Source: Prochlorococcus sp. AG-402-M15 | Lineage (GTDB): Bacteria; Cyanobacteriota; Cyanobacteriia; PCC-6307; Cyanobiaceae | Direction of reading: 5' to 3' | Assembly: GCA_003216615.1 (NCBI GenBank) | Contig: QCIP01000005.1 | Span: 45,457 to 109,456, forward strand | DNA: 64,000 bases | Shown here: piece by piece, positions 29,485 to 40,800 of the stretch | How positions within the stretch are numbered: the first letter of the stretch is position 1 | Layout of the letters: each line of letters begins with the position of its first letter | The notes under the pieces: generated by a model | The model's database searches: none | What the model was told of the DNA's origin: nothing | Seen by the model: the letters and a program-made list of their open reading frames with translations, nothing else | Program-made: the position numbers and the translations under genes

Positions 29485-30192
29485 TTGAAATTAGCGTTTA
29501 TTACTGGTGCTACGAAAGGTATTGGTAGATCTACCGCAATTACTTTTGCGAACGCTGGATGGGATTTAATTTTACTTTCCAGGAACATGGATTTAATGGA
29601 GAAACTAAAGAGTGAACTACTTAATACCAAATCAAAAATTAGCCTTGTTAAATGTGATTTATCTAATCCTCTAGAAATAGAGAATTGTGTTAAAAAAGCA
29701 ATTGATAAATATGGGTGCCCTTCAGTCTTGATAAATAATGCTGGTTGTGCATTTAATGGGTCTCTAGTTGAAATGGACTTGAGAAAATGGGAACAAATTT
29801 TGCAAATAAACCTCACAAGTGTTTTTCAAATTTGTAGCTCAATTGTTCCTCAAATGAGAAAAAATGGTGGTTTAGTTATTAATGTTAGTAGCCATGCTTC
29901 TTATAATGCATTCCCACAATGGGGAGCATATTGTATTTCAAAGTCTGCACTAGCTATGTTTACTAAATGCTTAAGGGAGGAGGAGAGATCTAATTCAATT
30001 AGAGCATGCACCTTGACTCTAGGTTCAGTAAATACTCCTCTTTGGGACTCAGAATCAATTAATTCTGATTTTGATAGAACTTCTATGCTCTCCTCAAGTG
30101 AGGTATCAGATACTATTCTCTACATAGCTCAAAAACCAGAATCACAATTAATTGAAGACTTAACTTTAATGCCTTCCGGAGGGGTTTTTTAA
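29485..30192 (+). CDS. Short-chain dehydrogenase/reductase
   Basis: A 235-residue classical SDR. With the TTG at 29485 the protein begins MKLAFITGATKGIGRS, placing the TGxxxGIG cofactor motif at the normal position. An earlier TTG at 29443 would add 14 residues inside accA and seems less likely. Further motifs are LINNAG (NNAG), the catalytic Ser in INVSSHASY and YCISKSAL (YxxxK). It is FabG-like in layout, but the substrate is unknown. Starting right after the accA stop, it may act in lipid or aldehyde metabolism; this is context inference. Confidence 0.82.
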   Translation: MKLAFITGATKGIGRSTAITFANAGWDLILLSRNMDLMEKLKSELLNTKSKISLVKCDLSNPLEIENCVKKAIDKYGCPSVLINNAGCAFNGSLVEMDLRKWEQILQINLTSVFQICSSIVPQMRKNGGLVINVSSHASYNAFPQWGAYCISKSALAMFTKCLREEERSNSIRACTLTLGSVNTPLWDSESINSDFDRTSMLSSSEVSDTILYIAQKPESQLIEDLTLMPSGGVF

Positions 30193-30345
30193 AGATTTCG
30201 TTTATCTATTTTATCCTTAAAAAGTGATATTTTTTAGGGCTGCTTGAACCCGATTGAACAAAAGAATGTGATATAGTGTATAAGCAATTAAGCTTTTGGA
30301 AGATACAGTTAATTAAGTTGCATACAATTTTCTGTTTAGAATTTT

Positions 30346-31086
30346 ATGACCTCTACATTACCCAACGATAATATTAGAAACTTTGACGACCAGATTACTA
30401 ATAGACTAATCTCCGAAATTATAAGAGACAGAATTAAAAATTCTGGTATGAGGTTTAGTGCTAATGACAATATTGCAGATTTTATAAATCCTGGAGAATT
30501 AGAAATTTTAGAAAAAGAAGTTGCTTCAAGAGTTAAAGACTTACTCAAGTCCTTAGTAATTGATGTTGAGAATGACCATAATACTCAAGAGACAGCTGAA
30601 AGAGTCTCAAAAATGTATTTAAATGAGGTTTTTAAAGGGAGATATCATGAACAACCTAAAGTTACAAGTTTCCCAAATGATAAGAACCTTGATGAGATTT
30701 ATACAGTTGGCCCTATTTCTGTTAGATCTGCATGTTCACACCATTTAGTTCCAATTCTTGGAGAATGTTGGATTGGTATTAAACCTGGGAATAAAGTCAT
30801 TGGACTTTCAAAATTTGCGAGAGTTGCTGATTGGGTTTTTTCAAGACCTCATATTCAAGAAGAAGCTGTAATGATACTGGCAGATGAAATTGAAAAGTTA
30901 TGTGAACCTAAAGGTTTAGGTATTATTGTAAAGGCACAGCATTATTGTATGAAATGGAGGGGAGTTAAAGAACCAAATACAAGTATGATTAATTCTGTTG
31001 TAAGAGGTGATTTTAGACATGATTTGAGTTTAAAACAAGAATTCTTTGAGCTTGTAAAACAGCAATCTGCTTCTAATAATTATTAA
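30346..31086 (+). CDS. folE: GTP cyclohydrolase I
   Basis: A 246-residue enzyme. The Zn-binding and catalytic motif SVRSACSHHLVPILGECWIG and VKAQHYCMKWRGVKEP supply the Cys, His and Cys ligands; VIGLSKFARVADWVFSRP is the conserved QLQERL-equivalent region. It converts GTP to dihydroneopterin triphosphate for folate and pterin synthesis. The N-terminal 60 residues are longer than in compact bacterial FolE. A 153-bp gap upstream probably holds its promoter. Its stop is 2 bp from that of trpF (convergent). Confidence 0.96.
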   Translation: MTSTLPNDNIRNFDDQITNRLISEIIRDRIKNSGMRFSANDNIADFINPGELEILEKEVASRVKDLLKSLVIDVENDHNTQETAERVSKMYLNEVFKGRYHEQPKVTSFPNDKNLDEIYTVGPISVRSACSHHLVPILGECWIGIKPGNKVIGLSKFARVADWVFSRPHIQEEAVMILADEIEKLCEPKGLGIIVKAQHYCMKWRGVKEPNTSMINSVVRGDFRHDLSLKQEFFELVKQQSASNNY

Positions 31087-31088
31087 TT

Positions 31089-31739
31089 TTATTTTAAATA
31101 ACTAATAAGATCTGCTGTTCTTTTTAGATCTTTTAAACCTGGAGATATTTCAATACTGCTAGAAATATCTAGTCCATCTGGCTTGATTTCAGTTAAAATC
31201 TCATTAATCCATTCAATTGATATCCCTCCTGCTAACCACCACGGTTTGCTAAATTTTAGATTTTTTAAATAAACGGATTTTATTTTTTCCCCCGAACCTC
31301 CATAAGTTTCTTTATTCCACGAATCAAGTAGTATCGCATCTACGAAATCTTCAAAAGGTTTTATATTGTCTAAGTCCTTTTCCGTTTTTATTCTGAAAGC
31401 TTTCCATATTCCAATATCTGGAATCTTTTCTCTTAATTCTTTGCAGTAATCAATATCTTCATCTCCATGTAATTGAATGATTGTTTCACTTGGGTTCCCT
31501 AAGAAATTTTTAATAATTGAATCTATTGAACAATTTTGCACTACAGAAACTCTCTCGATTTTTGGATAAAAACTTTCTAGGGTATTAAAGATTTTTTTCT
31601 TTTTTATAGCTGATATATACCTTGGTGACTCTTCAACAGAAATAATTCCGATAGCATTCGCTCCTAATTTGGCGATTTGAAGAGCTTGTTCTTCAGATGT
31701 AAGTCCACAAATTTTAACTAAAGTATTAGTCTTGGGCAT
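31089..31739 (-). CDS. trpF: Phosphoribosylanthranilate isomerase
   Basis: A 216-residue TIM-barrel enzyme. VKICGLTSEEQALQIAKLGA is the TrpF N-terminal signature with the catalytic Cys, and IIQLHGDE, ILLDSWNKETYGGSG (catalytic Asp) and PWWLAGGISIEWI (phosphate-binding) follow. It isomerises N-(5-phosphoribosyl)anthranilate in tryptophan synthesis. trpA lies about 31 kb away in this window, so the trp genes are dispersed as is usual in cyanobacteria. Divergent from the M50 protease gene by 55 bp. Confidence 0.96.
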   Translation of the reverse strand: MPKTNTLVKICGLTSEEQALQIAKLGANAIGIISVEESPRYISAIKKKKIFNTLESFYPKIERVSVVQNCSIDSIIKNFLGNPSETIIQLHGDEDIDYCKELREKIPDIGIWKAFRIKTEKDLDNIKPFEDFVDAILLDSWNKETYGGSGEKIKSVYLKNLKFSKPWWLAGGISIEWINEILTEIKPDGLDISSSIEISPGLKDLKRTADLISYLK

Positions 31740-31794
31740 ATCATTATCCTGTATGTAAAATTAATATTATTGGTAAATATAGCGGAGATTATTT

Positions 31795-33018
31795 TTGAGA
31801 AGTTGGCAAATTTTTAAAATATGGGGAATTCCCTTCAAAATTCATCCTTATTGGTTTGCGATTCTCTTTTTGTTCGCATGGAGTATAAGTAATCAGGTTA
31901 ATTTAACCTCAGGTGATATTTACAATACTAAAGAAGCTTGGATTATAGGATTTTTAACTTCTTTTTTCTTATTATCTTCAATTATTTCTCATGAGGTTTT
32001 ACATACCTTTGTTTCCATAAATCAGGGTGTAAAAATAAAAAACATTACTTTTTATTTTCTTGGGGCAATTTTACAAATAGATAAGTATTGTCAAACTTCT
32101 TTGGGTAATATAAAAATCGCAATTGTTAGACCTCTATTATGTTTTGCTACAGCATTTATTTTACTTTTGATTAGCAATTACAGTGCATCTCAAGAGCTAA
32201 TAGCAATCAATATAATTTCTCGAGTAGGAATATTAAATTTATTTTTAGGCTTCTTAAATTTAATTCCAATTGGTTCTTTAGATGGAGGAAATTTATTAAA
32301 AAGTATTGTTTGGCATTTCTCAGGGAGTAAAAACAAAGGAAGAAATTTCCTCAATAAAGTGAATTTATCTTTATCTTTTTTAGTTCTAATATTTGGGATA
32401 ATTTGTTTATTTAGATTTAACTTTTACTATGGTTTTATTCTTTCTTTTTTAGGTTTGTTTGGAGTTAATTCTTCAAAATCAGAAAGTCAATTTTTAAAAA
32501 TTGAAAACATACTTAAATTTAGTAAAGTTTCTGGGCTTAAATTAAAACCATTGAGAAAAATTGAATTCGATTCAAATTTCTTAGAATTTAATAAATTAAT
32601 AAAAAATAAAAAGGATGCAGTAGATAAATATTTTTTTGTTACAAATAATGGTAGGTGGACTGGTTTTGTTGATGTGAATATTTTAAAAACTTTCTCCATA
32701 AAAAAATGGGAGCGGAATTTTGTTGGAGACTTTCAGAAACCAATAAATAGTTTTGCAAGTGTATACAGTAATGACAAATTATGGAAAACTATAGAAAGAC
32801 TTGAAGAAACCAGTGAAGGTATTTTATTGGTACTCAATGCTGCAGATATCCCTTTGGGGATAATTGATAGATCTAAAATCGGATTCTTTGTATTCAATAA
32901 ATTAGGTTTTAATTTGCCTTTAGAGATTGTCAATAAATTAAATTATAAAAATCAGTATCCATTGGGAATTGAATTACCAAGAATAGTTAATTCAATGAGG
33001 AAGAAAGGAGATCTTTAA
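31795..33018 (+). CDS. Site-2-type M50 membrane metalloprotease with C-terminal CBS-like region
   Basis: A 407-residue protein with a TTG start. About five to six membrane spans fill residues 15-225. The zinc motif is IISHEVLHTFVS (HExxH) and the third ligand lies in IPIGSLDGGNLLKSI (LDGG). The C-terminal 180 residues (FFVTNNGRWTGFVDV, TSEGILLVLNAADIPLGII) resemble paired CBS modules, an arrangement seen in S2P-like proteases that may sense adenylates. It cleaves membrane-embedded substrates such as anti-sigma factors; the target is unknown. Its last 4 bp overlap the LipM-like gene's 3' end (convergent). Confidence 0.87.
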   Translation: MRSWQIFKIWGIPFKIHPYWFAILFLFAWSISNQVNLTSGDIYNTKEAWIIGFLTSFFLLSSIISHEVLHTFVSINQGVKIKNITFYFLGAILQIDKYCQTSLGNIKIAIVRPLLCFATAFILLLISNYSASQELIAINIISRVGILNLFLGFLNLIPIGSLDGGNLLKSIVWHFSGSKNKGRNFLNKVNLSLSFLVLIFGIICLFRFNFYYGFILSFLGLFGVNSSKSESQFLKIENILKFSKVSGLKLKPLRKIEFDSNFLEFNKLIKNKKDAVDKYFFVTNNGRWTGFVDVNILKTFSIKKWERNFVGDFQKPINSFASVYSNDKLWKTIERLEETSEGILLVLNAADIPLGIIDRSKIGFFVFNKLGFNLPLEIVNKLNYKNQYPLGIELPRIVNSMRKKGDL

Positions 33019-33734
33019 AAATTCGTGTCATGAAAATTTCCAATATTTTTATTATTTATGACAACATTTTTGAACCTTATATTTGGTTTATTCTCTAAGA
33101 AGGTATTTCTTAAATGATTAACTATTTCATTATTTGTGAGATTTAGATTGACTTTAGGTGGGGCTTCTTCATTAAATAATTTGTACCACAATTCTTTTGA
33201 AGGATTTGTTTGAATCTCTCCATGTTGAAGGAATGCCCCTTTTTTACGATATTGTGCACTTCCTATTCTCTTGAATCCATCCTGATCAATTAAATCAGAA
33301 ATTAATGAAGTCCCAAAACAATTTGTTTTTATGGGTGATTTTCTTAATTTGCCATTTTGCAACTTTAGACCTAATTCTCTAAAGCTTTTAATTAACCATT
33401 TGTTAACTATTTCATAACTTAGGATTTCGTAGTAGGTTCTTTTAAATGTTAATGCATATGTTATGCCCCCTGAATGTAAAACAGCTCCCCCTCCAGATGG
33501 ACGCCTTACTATCTTAATTTCCTTATTAAATAATAATTTTTCCCAATGAGGAGGAATATCCTTTTGATGATGGCCAATTGAAAGCCAATCACCAGACCAA
33601 TAGTAGAACCTCAATGTGAAAATTATTTCAGGATTAGAAATTGTCTGATCTAAAGAATTTAAATCTAAAGCCATTTGATCAAATCCAGGTAAATTATTTG
33701 TCGAAAAAATTAAAGCTTGACTTTCTTTTCCCAA
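33015..33734 (-). CDS. Lipoate/octanoate transferase family protein (LipM-like)
   Basis: A 239-residue BPL/LplA/LipB-fold protein. IVRRPSGGGAVLHSGGITYAL is the lipoyl-binding loop, with key residues RRPSGGGAVLH. Residues TNCFGTSLISDL followed by KRIGSAQYRKKGAFLQHG match the arrangement in LipM octanoyltransferase, where a Cys in an equivalent CFDAP segment is catalytic and the Lys precedes LQHG. I infer octanoyl transfer to lipoyl domains rather than ATP-dependent lipoate ligation. It is divergent from psaM by about 137 bp. Confidence 0.78.
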   Translation of the reverse strand: MGKESQALIFSTNNLPGFDQMALDLNSLDQTISNPEIIFTLRFYYWSGDWLSIGHHQKDIPPHWEKLLFNKEIKIVRRPSGGGAVLHSGGITYALTFKRTYYEILSYEIVNKWLIKSFRELGLKLQNGKLRKSPIKTNCFGTSLISDLIDQDGFKRIGSAQYRKKGAFLQHGEIQTNPSKELWYKLFNEEAPPKVNLNLTNNEIVNHLRNTFLENKPNIRFKNVVINNKNIGNFHDTNF

Positions 33735-33871
33735 AATTAACTTTGTAGGTTTATTAATAATAATTTTTAATAAATTTTTTCTTTCAATTTATTAATTACG
33801 TAACATCATTTTGTAATAGTGTGTCAAATTCCCTCTTTTAGGTGGAGAATATAGGAAATAACCTTTTTATT

Positions 33872-33976
33872 ATGGAGCCAACTCAAACAATAAATTTAAT
33901 TGCACTAAGTCTAATTGTAGTTATGCATGCAGGAGTTTTAGCCTTAAGGCTTGGAATTAGTTTAGGAAGAAATTAA
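33872..33976 (+). CDS. psaM: Photosystem I reaction centre subunit XII (PsaM)
   Basis: A 34-residue [23 protein letters not shown] then [14 protein letters not shown], which I recognise as PsaM. It is one membrane helix that stabilises the PsaA/PsaB trimer interface of photosystem I in the thylakoid. The length is typical. The ATG follows an A-rich leader without a strong Shine-Dalgarno. It lies between the LipM-like gene and a small membrane gene, close to por, a photosynthesis cluster. Confidence 0.93.
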   Translation: MEPTQTINLIALSLIVVMHAGVLALRLGISLGRN

Positions 33977-34060
33977 AATTTATTAGAAAATATATTTTTT
34001 TAATGTAATAATAAAATAAGACTGAATTGAATTATTCAGTAAATATACCAAGCATTTAAT

Positions 34061-34408
34061 TTGTCAAAATCTCTTTATAAAAATAGTATTTTTTACAAAA
34101 AATTTCTTGGAACTGAATTTGAAATAAAGCAACAGAAGCAGGAAAAAATTTTTTCTTTAGTTTTTTTAATCATTAAATTTTGCGTTTGTCTTTTAGCAAT
34201 AATAAGCTTAATTAAACTTGGTTATAGTTCCAAGGTCAGATTAACCAGATTAAGGGAAATTCAAGACTCATTTTTATATGAAAAATATCGATTAAATGTT
34301 TTGACAAGTAGGTTTGATGATTTATTTTCTTCTGAAGGTGAGCAAAGATTTATGAAGGATCAGGATCAAATAATTTCTAGGGACATTATCAGAGTAATAT
34401 GGCGTTGA
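34061..34408 (+). CDS. Conserved bitopic membrane protein, unknown function
   Basis: A 115-residue protein with a TTG start. Residues 1-28 are basic and cytoplasmic-looking, 30-53 are one membrane span (IFSLVFLIIKFCVCLLAIISL), and 54-115 form a charged helix likely to be a coiled coil (LTRLREIQDSFLYEKYRL) ending EQRFMKDQDQIISRD and a Trp-Arg terminus. The layout recalls FtsB/DivIC-type proteins, but the C-terminal motif does not convincingly match. It lies between psaM and por, so a thylakoid or assembly role is also possible. No name can be assigned. Confidence 0.65.
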   Translation: MSKSLYKNSIFYKKFLGTEFEIKQQKQEKIFSLVFLIIKFCVCLLAIISLIKLGYSSKVRLTRLREIQDSFLYEKYRLNVLTSRFDDLFSSEGEQRFMKDQDQIISRDIIRVIWR

Positions 34409-34461
34409 TAAGAATGATCTAGAATCAATTTACTTATCTTTTTCTATTAAATTTTTTGCTA

Positions 34462-35466
34462 GTGAGTAAGAACATTAAGGGTTTAGTCCTAATAACAGGC
34501 ACAACTTCAGGAGTTGGATTAAATACTCTAAAACCTCTTTTAAGATTTGGATGGGAAGTTATAGCTGTTAATCGATCAAATAAAAGAGCGAAAACAGTAG
34601 CTGAGAAATTCTTGACAAAAGAGGAAATTAAAAATGTCCACTTTATAGAGATAGATCTTTCAAACTTAGATGATGTAAGAATAGGTTGCGATGAAATATT
34701 GGAAAGCTTTAAAAATCCAATAAATTCTCTTATTTGTAATGCAGCAGTTTATAAGCCGAGACTAAAAAGACCTGAAAGATCTCCTCAGGGTTTTGAAAAT
34801 TCTATGGCAGTTAATCATTTTGGGCATTTTCTTATGATACAGCTGCTTATGGAAAATATTTTATCTTCAGAAAGAGAAATTGTTTTAAATGGTAAATCTA
34901 CTTTATTCAAGCCGAGAATCACCGTATTAGGAACAGTCACTGCTAATTATTCAGAGCTTGGAGGTAGGATTCCCATCCCTGCACCAGCTGATCTAGGAGA
35001 CTTATCTGGATTTAAAAATGGTTTTTTATCTCCTATAAGCATGGCGAATGGAAAGAAATTCAAACCCGGTAAGGCTTATAAGGATAGTAAACTTTGCAAT
35101 ATGGTGACGGTTCAGGAATTATCAAAAAGATATTCTGCAGAGAAAATTATTGTTAATTCTCTATATCCTGGATGCGTTGCTGACACAAAACTATTTAGGG
35201 ATACACCTTGGTTATTTAGATTTCTTTTCCCGATATTTCAAAAATTCATTACAGGAGGATATGTGTCACAAAGATTAGCAGGGGAGAGGGTCGCTCAAGT
35301 GGCTACCTATAAAGAATATGCCAAAGCATCAGTTCATTGGAGTTGGGGAAATCGTCAAAAAACTGGCAGAAAAGCTTTTTCTCAAAAATTGTCAAAAAGA
35401 ATAATTGATACTAAGACCTCTCAACAAACTTATGATCTAACAAGACAATTAGTTGGATTAAATTAA
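34462..35466 (+). CDS. por: Light-dependent protochlorophyllide oxidoreductase (LPOR)
   Basis: A 334-residue SDR-type enzyme. LVLITGTTSGVGLNTL is the NADPH-binding motif, LICNAAVYKPR is the NNAG-equivalent, and GKAYKDSKLCNMVTV holds the catalytic Tyr-x-x-x-Lys and a substrate-near Cys. It reduces the C17-C18 bond of protochlorophyllide in light. I prefer the GTG at 34462 (MSKNIKGLVL) over the TTG two codons earlier at 34456. The dark-operative chlLBN genes follow convergently, with stop codons 6 bp apart, so both routes are encoded within 5 kb. Confidence 0.95.
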   Translation: MSKNIKGLVLITGTTSGVGLNTLKPLLRFGWEVIAVNRSNKRAKTVAEKFLTKEEIKNVHFIEIDLSNLDDVRIGCDEILESFKNPINSLICNAAVYKPRLKRPERSPQGFENSMAVNHFGHFLMIQLLMENILSSEREIVLNGKSTLFKPRITVLGTVTANYSELGGRIPIPAPADLGDLSGFKNGFLSPISMANGKKFKPGKAYKDSKLCNMVTVQELSKRYSAEKIIVNSLYPGCVADTKLFRDTPWLFRFLFPIFQKFITGGYVSQRLAGERVAQVATYKEYAKASVHWSWGNRQKTGRKAFSQKLSKRIIDTKTSQQTYDLTRQLVGLN

Positions 35467-35472
35467 TTAAGA

Positions 35473-36360
<888 letters not shown>

Positions 36361-36486
36361 TTAAATCTTTAAACACATTAATATTTATATTCTTGCAGCA
36401 GAAATACACATGTAATATGTTTCTAAACAAATATTTATTTATTTGTATTAAAAGTGCTAAATATGTTCTTATGACTGGATTTTTAG

Positions 36487-36522
36487 AATTAAATCTATTT
36501 AATTATGAGTGAAAATACTCAT
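36487..36522. other. Two adjacent inverted repeats between chlB and chlL
   Basis: AATTAAAT/ATTTAATT with a 2-nt centre occupies 36487-36504, and ATGAGT/ACTCAT with a 6-nt loop occupies 36505-36522. Read on the minus strand they begin about 27 nt after the chlB stop. They could protect the chlNB mRNA 3' end or partially terminate before chlL. The high AT content makes such repeats more frequent by chance. Confidence 0.4.
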
Positions 36523-36549
36523 GACTTAATTTTAAATCATAAGTAAGAA

Positions 36550-38121
36550 TTAACTGAAATATGCTTTAGCGTCGTAAAGTGTTTCATCGCTTATTTCTAG
36601 AATTCCTCTCAATATTGCATATTTTTCGGTATTTGTTTTAACTTTACCTCTTACAAAAAATGGAACTTTTGTTAATTCAGCTCTACCGGACTCAGTCCAG
36701 ATAATCCCCTCTTTAGGATTATTATTTTTTTTATCATCAGAATTTATAAAATCCTTTGTTTTTGTCGCTGTATGTCCTAAATGGCTTTGATGACCGTCGA
36801 CAAACTCAAAGTCATGTTTAAACATATCAATAAGATGCTCTTCTAATCCCATCATTAAGGGGTGTACCCAATCATCAAAAATCACATTTGCTCCTTCCCA
36901 TCCCATCTGTGGGCTATATCTTGCAGGAACATCTTGAACATGCATTGGTGTACTTATTACTGAACATGGAATGCCAAGTCTCTTGGCACTATGCCTTTCC
37001 ATTTGAGTCCCTAAAACTAGTTCAGGTGCGGCTTTTTTCATTGCATCTTCTACTTCTAAATAATTATTAGTAATTAGAGCTTCTACATTTAGTTCTTTTG
37101 CAGTTGCTCTTACTTGTCTTGCCATCTCCCTACTATATGTCCCAAGACCAACTACTTCAAAACCCAGTTCTTCTTTGGCAATTTTTGCAGCCGCGATTGC
37201 ATGTGTTCCATCACCAAAAATAAAAACTCTTTTGCCAGTTAAGTAATTTGAGTCAACTGATTTTGAGTACCAAGGAAGTTTTGACTTGTGTTCTAGTTCT
37301 TCTTTATTAGTCAAAGGGAGATCCAACTTATTATGAACTTCATTTATAAATTCAATTGTATTTTTTATTCCAATTGGAATAGTGTTTGTATATTCCATTC
37401 CAAAGTTTCGTTTAAGCCATTCACATGATGCTTCCGCAATTTCTTTATAAAGACAAATATTTATTTCAGCATCAATAAGTCTTTCAATATCATCTGGACT
37501 AGCACCTAATGGAGCAACAACGTTTGTATCTATTCCTTGTTCTGAGAGTATACGTTGAATTTCGATAACATCATCTCTACATCTAAATCCTAGCAATGAA
37601 GGGCCAAGTATATTGACTTTTGGTCTGCGCCCTAATTTCTTCCACCTTAGAGGACTTATTTTTTCTGAAGAACTAACTTTCTCTTTTAAAAGAGTTCTTG
37701 TTAATTGATAAAAAGTTTCTGAAGCTCCCCAATTTTCTTTCTTGCTATAAGCAGGTAATTCAAGATTAACAATTGGCATATCAAAGCCCATTCCTTTTGC
37801 AAGAGCTCCAGGTTGGTCTTGGATTAGTTCTGCTGTACAACTTTCTCCAACTAAAAGAGTTTTTGGTTTAAATCGTTCTACAGCTTCCTTAATATTTTTC
37901 TTCACTAATTCAGCTGTATCGCCTCCGAGGTCTCTAGCCTGGAAAGTTGTATAAGTCACTGGAGGCCTTTGCCCCCTCCTCTCAATCATTGTAAAGAGAA
38001 GATCTGCATATGTATCCCCTTGAGGGGCATGAAGCACATAATGTATATCTTTCATTGAAGAGGCAATTCTCATCGCACCAACATGTGGTGGGCCTTCATA
38101 TGTCCATAGAGTTAATTCCAT
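36550..38121 (-). CDS. chlB: DPOR catalytic subunit ChlB
   Basis: A 523-residue nitrogenase-like subunit. [20 protein letters not shown] is the conserved start; [15 protein letters not shown] and [20 protein letters not shown] are typical, including the Asp/Cys region near the catalytic [4Fe-4S] cluster shared with ChlN. The C-terminal segment after residue 450 ([20 protein letters not shown]) is the small ChlB-specific domain. With ChlN it reduces protochlorophyllide using electrons from ChlL. It starts 6 bp after the chlN stop. Confidence 0.98.
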   Translation of the reverse strand: MELTLWTYEGPPHVGAMRIASSMKDIHYVLHAPQGDTYADLLFTMIERRGQRPPVTYTTFQARDLGGDTAELVKKNIKEAVERFKPKTLLVGESCTAELIQDQPGALAKGMGFDMPIVNLELPAYSKKENWGASETFYQLTRTLLKEKVSSSEKISPLRWKKLGRRPKVNILGPSLLGFRCRDDVIEIQRILSEQGIDTNVVAPLGASPDDIERLIDAEINICLYKEIAEASCEWLKRNFGMEYTNTIPIGIKNTIEFINEVHNKLDLPLTNKEELEHKSKLPWYSKSVDSNYLTGKRVFIFGDGTHAIAAAKIAKEELGFEVVGLGTYSREMARQVRATAKELNVEALITNNYLEVEDAMKKAAPELVLGTQMERHSAKRLGIPCSVISTPMHVQDVPARYSPQMGWEGANVIFDDWVHPLMMGLEEHLIDMFKHDFEFVDGHQSHLGHTATKTKDFINSDDKKNNNPKEGIIWTESGRAELTKVPFFVRGKVKTNTEKYAILRGILEISDETLYDAKAYFS

Positions 38122-38127
38122 AGTCTT

Positions 38128-39393
<1,266 letters not shown>

Positions 39394-39398
39394 TCAAG

Positions 39399-39414
39399 AG
39401 CTTATATTTAAGCT
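39399..39414. promoter_or_regulatory. Inverted repeat in the chlN leader
   Basis: AGCTTA-TATT-TAAGCT forms a perfect 6-bp stem 15 nt upstream of the chlN ATG on the minus strand, at or near the ribosome-binding region. It could be a translational control hairpin or an operator half. No regulator is identified. Confidence 0.4.
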
Positions 39415-39540
39415 TGCATAAACTTTTTAATTTAAGAAAGTAATTAATAAGTTCTCTTACAAAATGAACACATTTAAAAAACTTATATGAATGTTTAAAT
39501 ACTTAAATCAGAATTATGAAAATTATTTTTAGGGTATATT

Positions 39541-39909
39541 CTAATTTCTATAGAAGGAATTTCCTTGACTTGTTTTTGAAAGCTTCCATACATTTCTAGC
39601 TATTTTCGTAGCTAATAATCCTGCTCTTTCTAACTTAGATTTTCCTGGCTTAGCTCCAATTAGAGCTGTAACTTCTGAAGTGGTTAAAGGTGCTCCAGTA
39701 TTTATAGCTAATTGTGTTAACTCCAATCTATCTCTAAGGTTCTTAAGATTTACTTTCTCAATTTTATCTTCTTCTAACCAGCTAAAAGATGGGTCTTTCT
39801 GAGATAGTTTTTGCATCAAGCTTAGGCTAACTAATCCGAGAGTTTGATCAGGAGTTAATTCTTTTTCAGAACCAGAAACATTTGTTTCTTTTTTTTGAGA
39901 AGTTCCCAT
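39541..39909 (-). CDS. Conserved hypothetical protein next to the carboxysome region
   Basis: A 122-residue soluble protein with no signal peptide or membrane span. The N-terminal 20 residues are polar; [20 protein letters not shown] and [19 protein letters not shown] suggest two helices, and [20 protein letters not shown] has the look of an HTH or helix-turn element followed by a basic helix ([15 protein letters not shown]). I do not recognise a named family. It is divergent from csoS1D, with starts about 100 bp apart, and sits downstream of the space before chlN. A regulatory or carboxysome-linked role is possible but unproven. Confidence 0.65.
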   Translation of the reverse strand: MGTSQKKETNVSGSEKELTPDQTLGLVSLSLMQKLSQKDPSFSWLEEDKIEKVNLKNLRDRLELTQLAINTGAPLTTSEVTALIGAKPGKSKLERAGLLATKIARNVWKLSKTSQGNSFYRN

Positions 39910-40006
39910 AAAAATGCATATCTTTTACTTGAAGTTATCGTTTTGTGGTAAGCATGCAAGTAAATTTAATAGAAAAAATGAACCATTATCCGTTATAGTC
40001 GCCTCA

Positions 40007-40777
40007 ATGGAACCAACTTCTAGCTTAAACAGAGGAGAACGAAAAAAAGGGAGTTCTCTAGTCACAGGATCTGAGGTGCAATCTCAGGCCAGTGGTGCTA
40101 GCTGTTTTATTACTACTGATTCAGAAAAGTCTTTGGTATCCAGACAAGCAAGTCAAGTTGAGCAAATTGAGTTAAGAACATATGTTTTTTTAGATTCTCT
40201 GCAACCTCAATTAGCCGCATATATGGGAACTGTTAGTAGAGGTTTTTTACCTATTCCTGGTGATTCATGTCTTTGGATGGAAGTTTCACCCGGGATGGCT
40301 GTTCATAGAGTCACTGATATTGCCCTAAAAGCAAGTAATGTAAGACTTGGTCAGATGATTGTTGAAAGAGCATTTGGATCTCTAGCTCTTTATCATAAAG
40401 ATCAAAGCACGGTTTTACATTCTGGAGATGTTGTTCTAGATGCTATTGGGAGTGAAGTTAGAAAAAGAACAAAACCTGCTACGAGTTGGACTGAAGTTAT
40501 TCGAGCAATTACTCCAGATCATGCAGTTTTAATAAATAGACAAAACAGAAGTGGATCAATGATTCAATCTGGAATGAGCATGTTTATATTAGAAACTGAA
40601 CCAGCTGGTTATGTTTTAAAAGCAGCTAATGAAGCTGAAAAGGCATCTAGTATAACTGTTGTTGATGTTAAGGCAGTTGGAGCTTTTGGTAGATTAACTC
40701 TCGCCGGGAAAGAAGGGGATGTAGAAGAGGCTGCAGCTGCTGCTATAAGAGCAATTGAAGAAATTTCAAATTATTGA
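40007..40777 (+). CDS. csoS1D: Carboxysome shell protein CsoS1D (tandem BMC domain)
   Basis: The start [17 protein letters not shown] at 40007 gives 256 residues, the size of the characterised Prochlorococcus CsoS1D; the ATG at 39914 would add 31 unlikely residues. After a roughly 50-residue flexible N-terminus come two BMC folds (about 55-150 and 155-256). [21 protein letters not shown] lies in the first; [20 protein letters not shown] in the second resembles single-domain BMC proteins. Trimers stack into gated shell pores proposed to admit RuBP and release 3-PGA. It is separated from the main cso operon by rdgB on the opposite strand. Confidence 0.93.
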   Translation: MEPTSSLNRGERKKGSSLVTGSEVQSQASGASCFITTDSEKSLVSRQASQVEQIELRTYVFLDSLQPQLAAYMGTVSRGFLPIPGDSCLWMEVSPGMAVHRVTDIALKASNVRLGQMIVERAFGSLALYHKDQSTVLHSGDVVLDAIGSEVRKRTKPATSWTEVIRAITPDHAVLINRQNRSGSMIQSGMSMFILETEPAGYVLKAANEAEKASSITVVDVKAVGAFGRLTLAGKEGDVEEAAAAAIRAIEEISNY

Positions 40778-40800
40778 GAATTTTTTATTTAAACCTTTTT

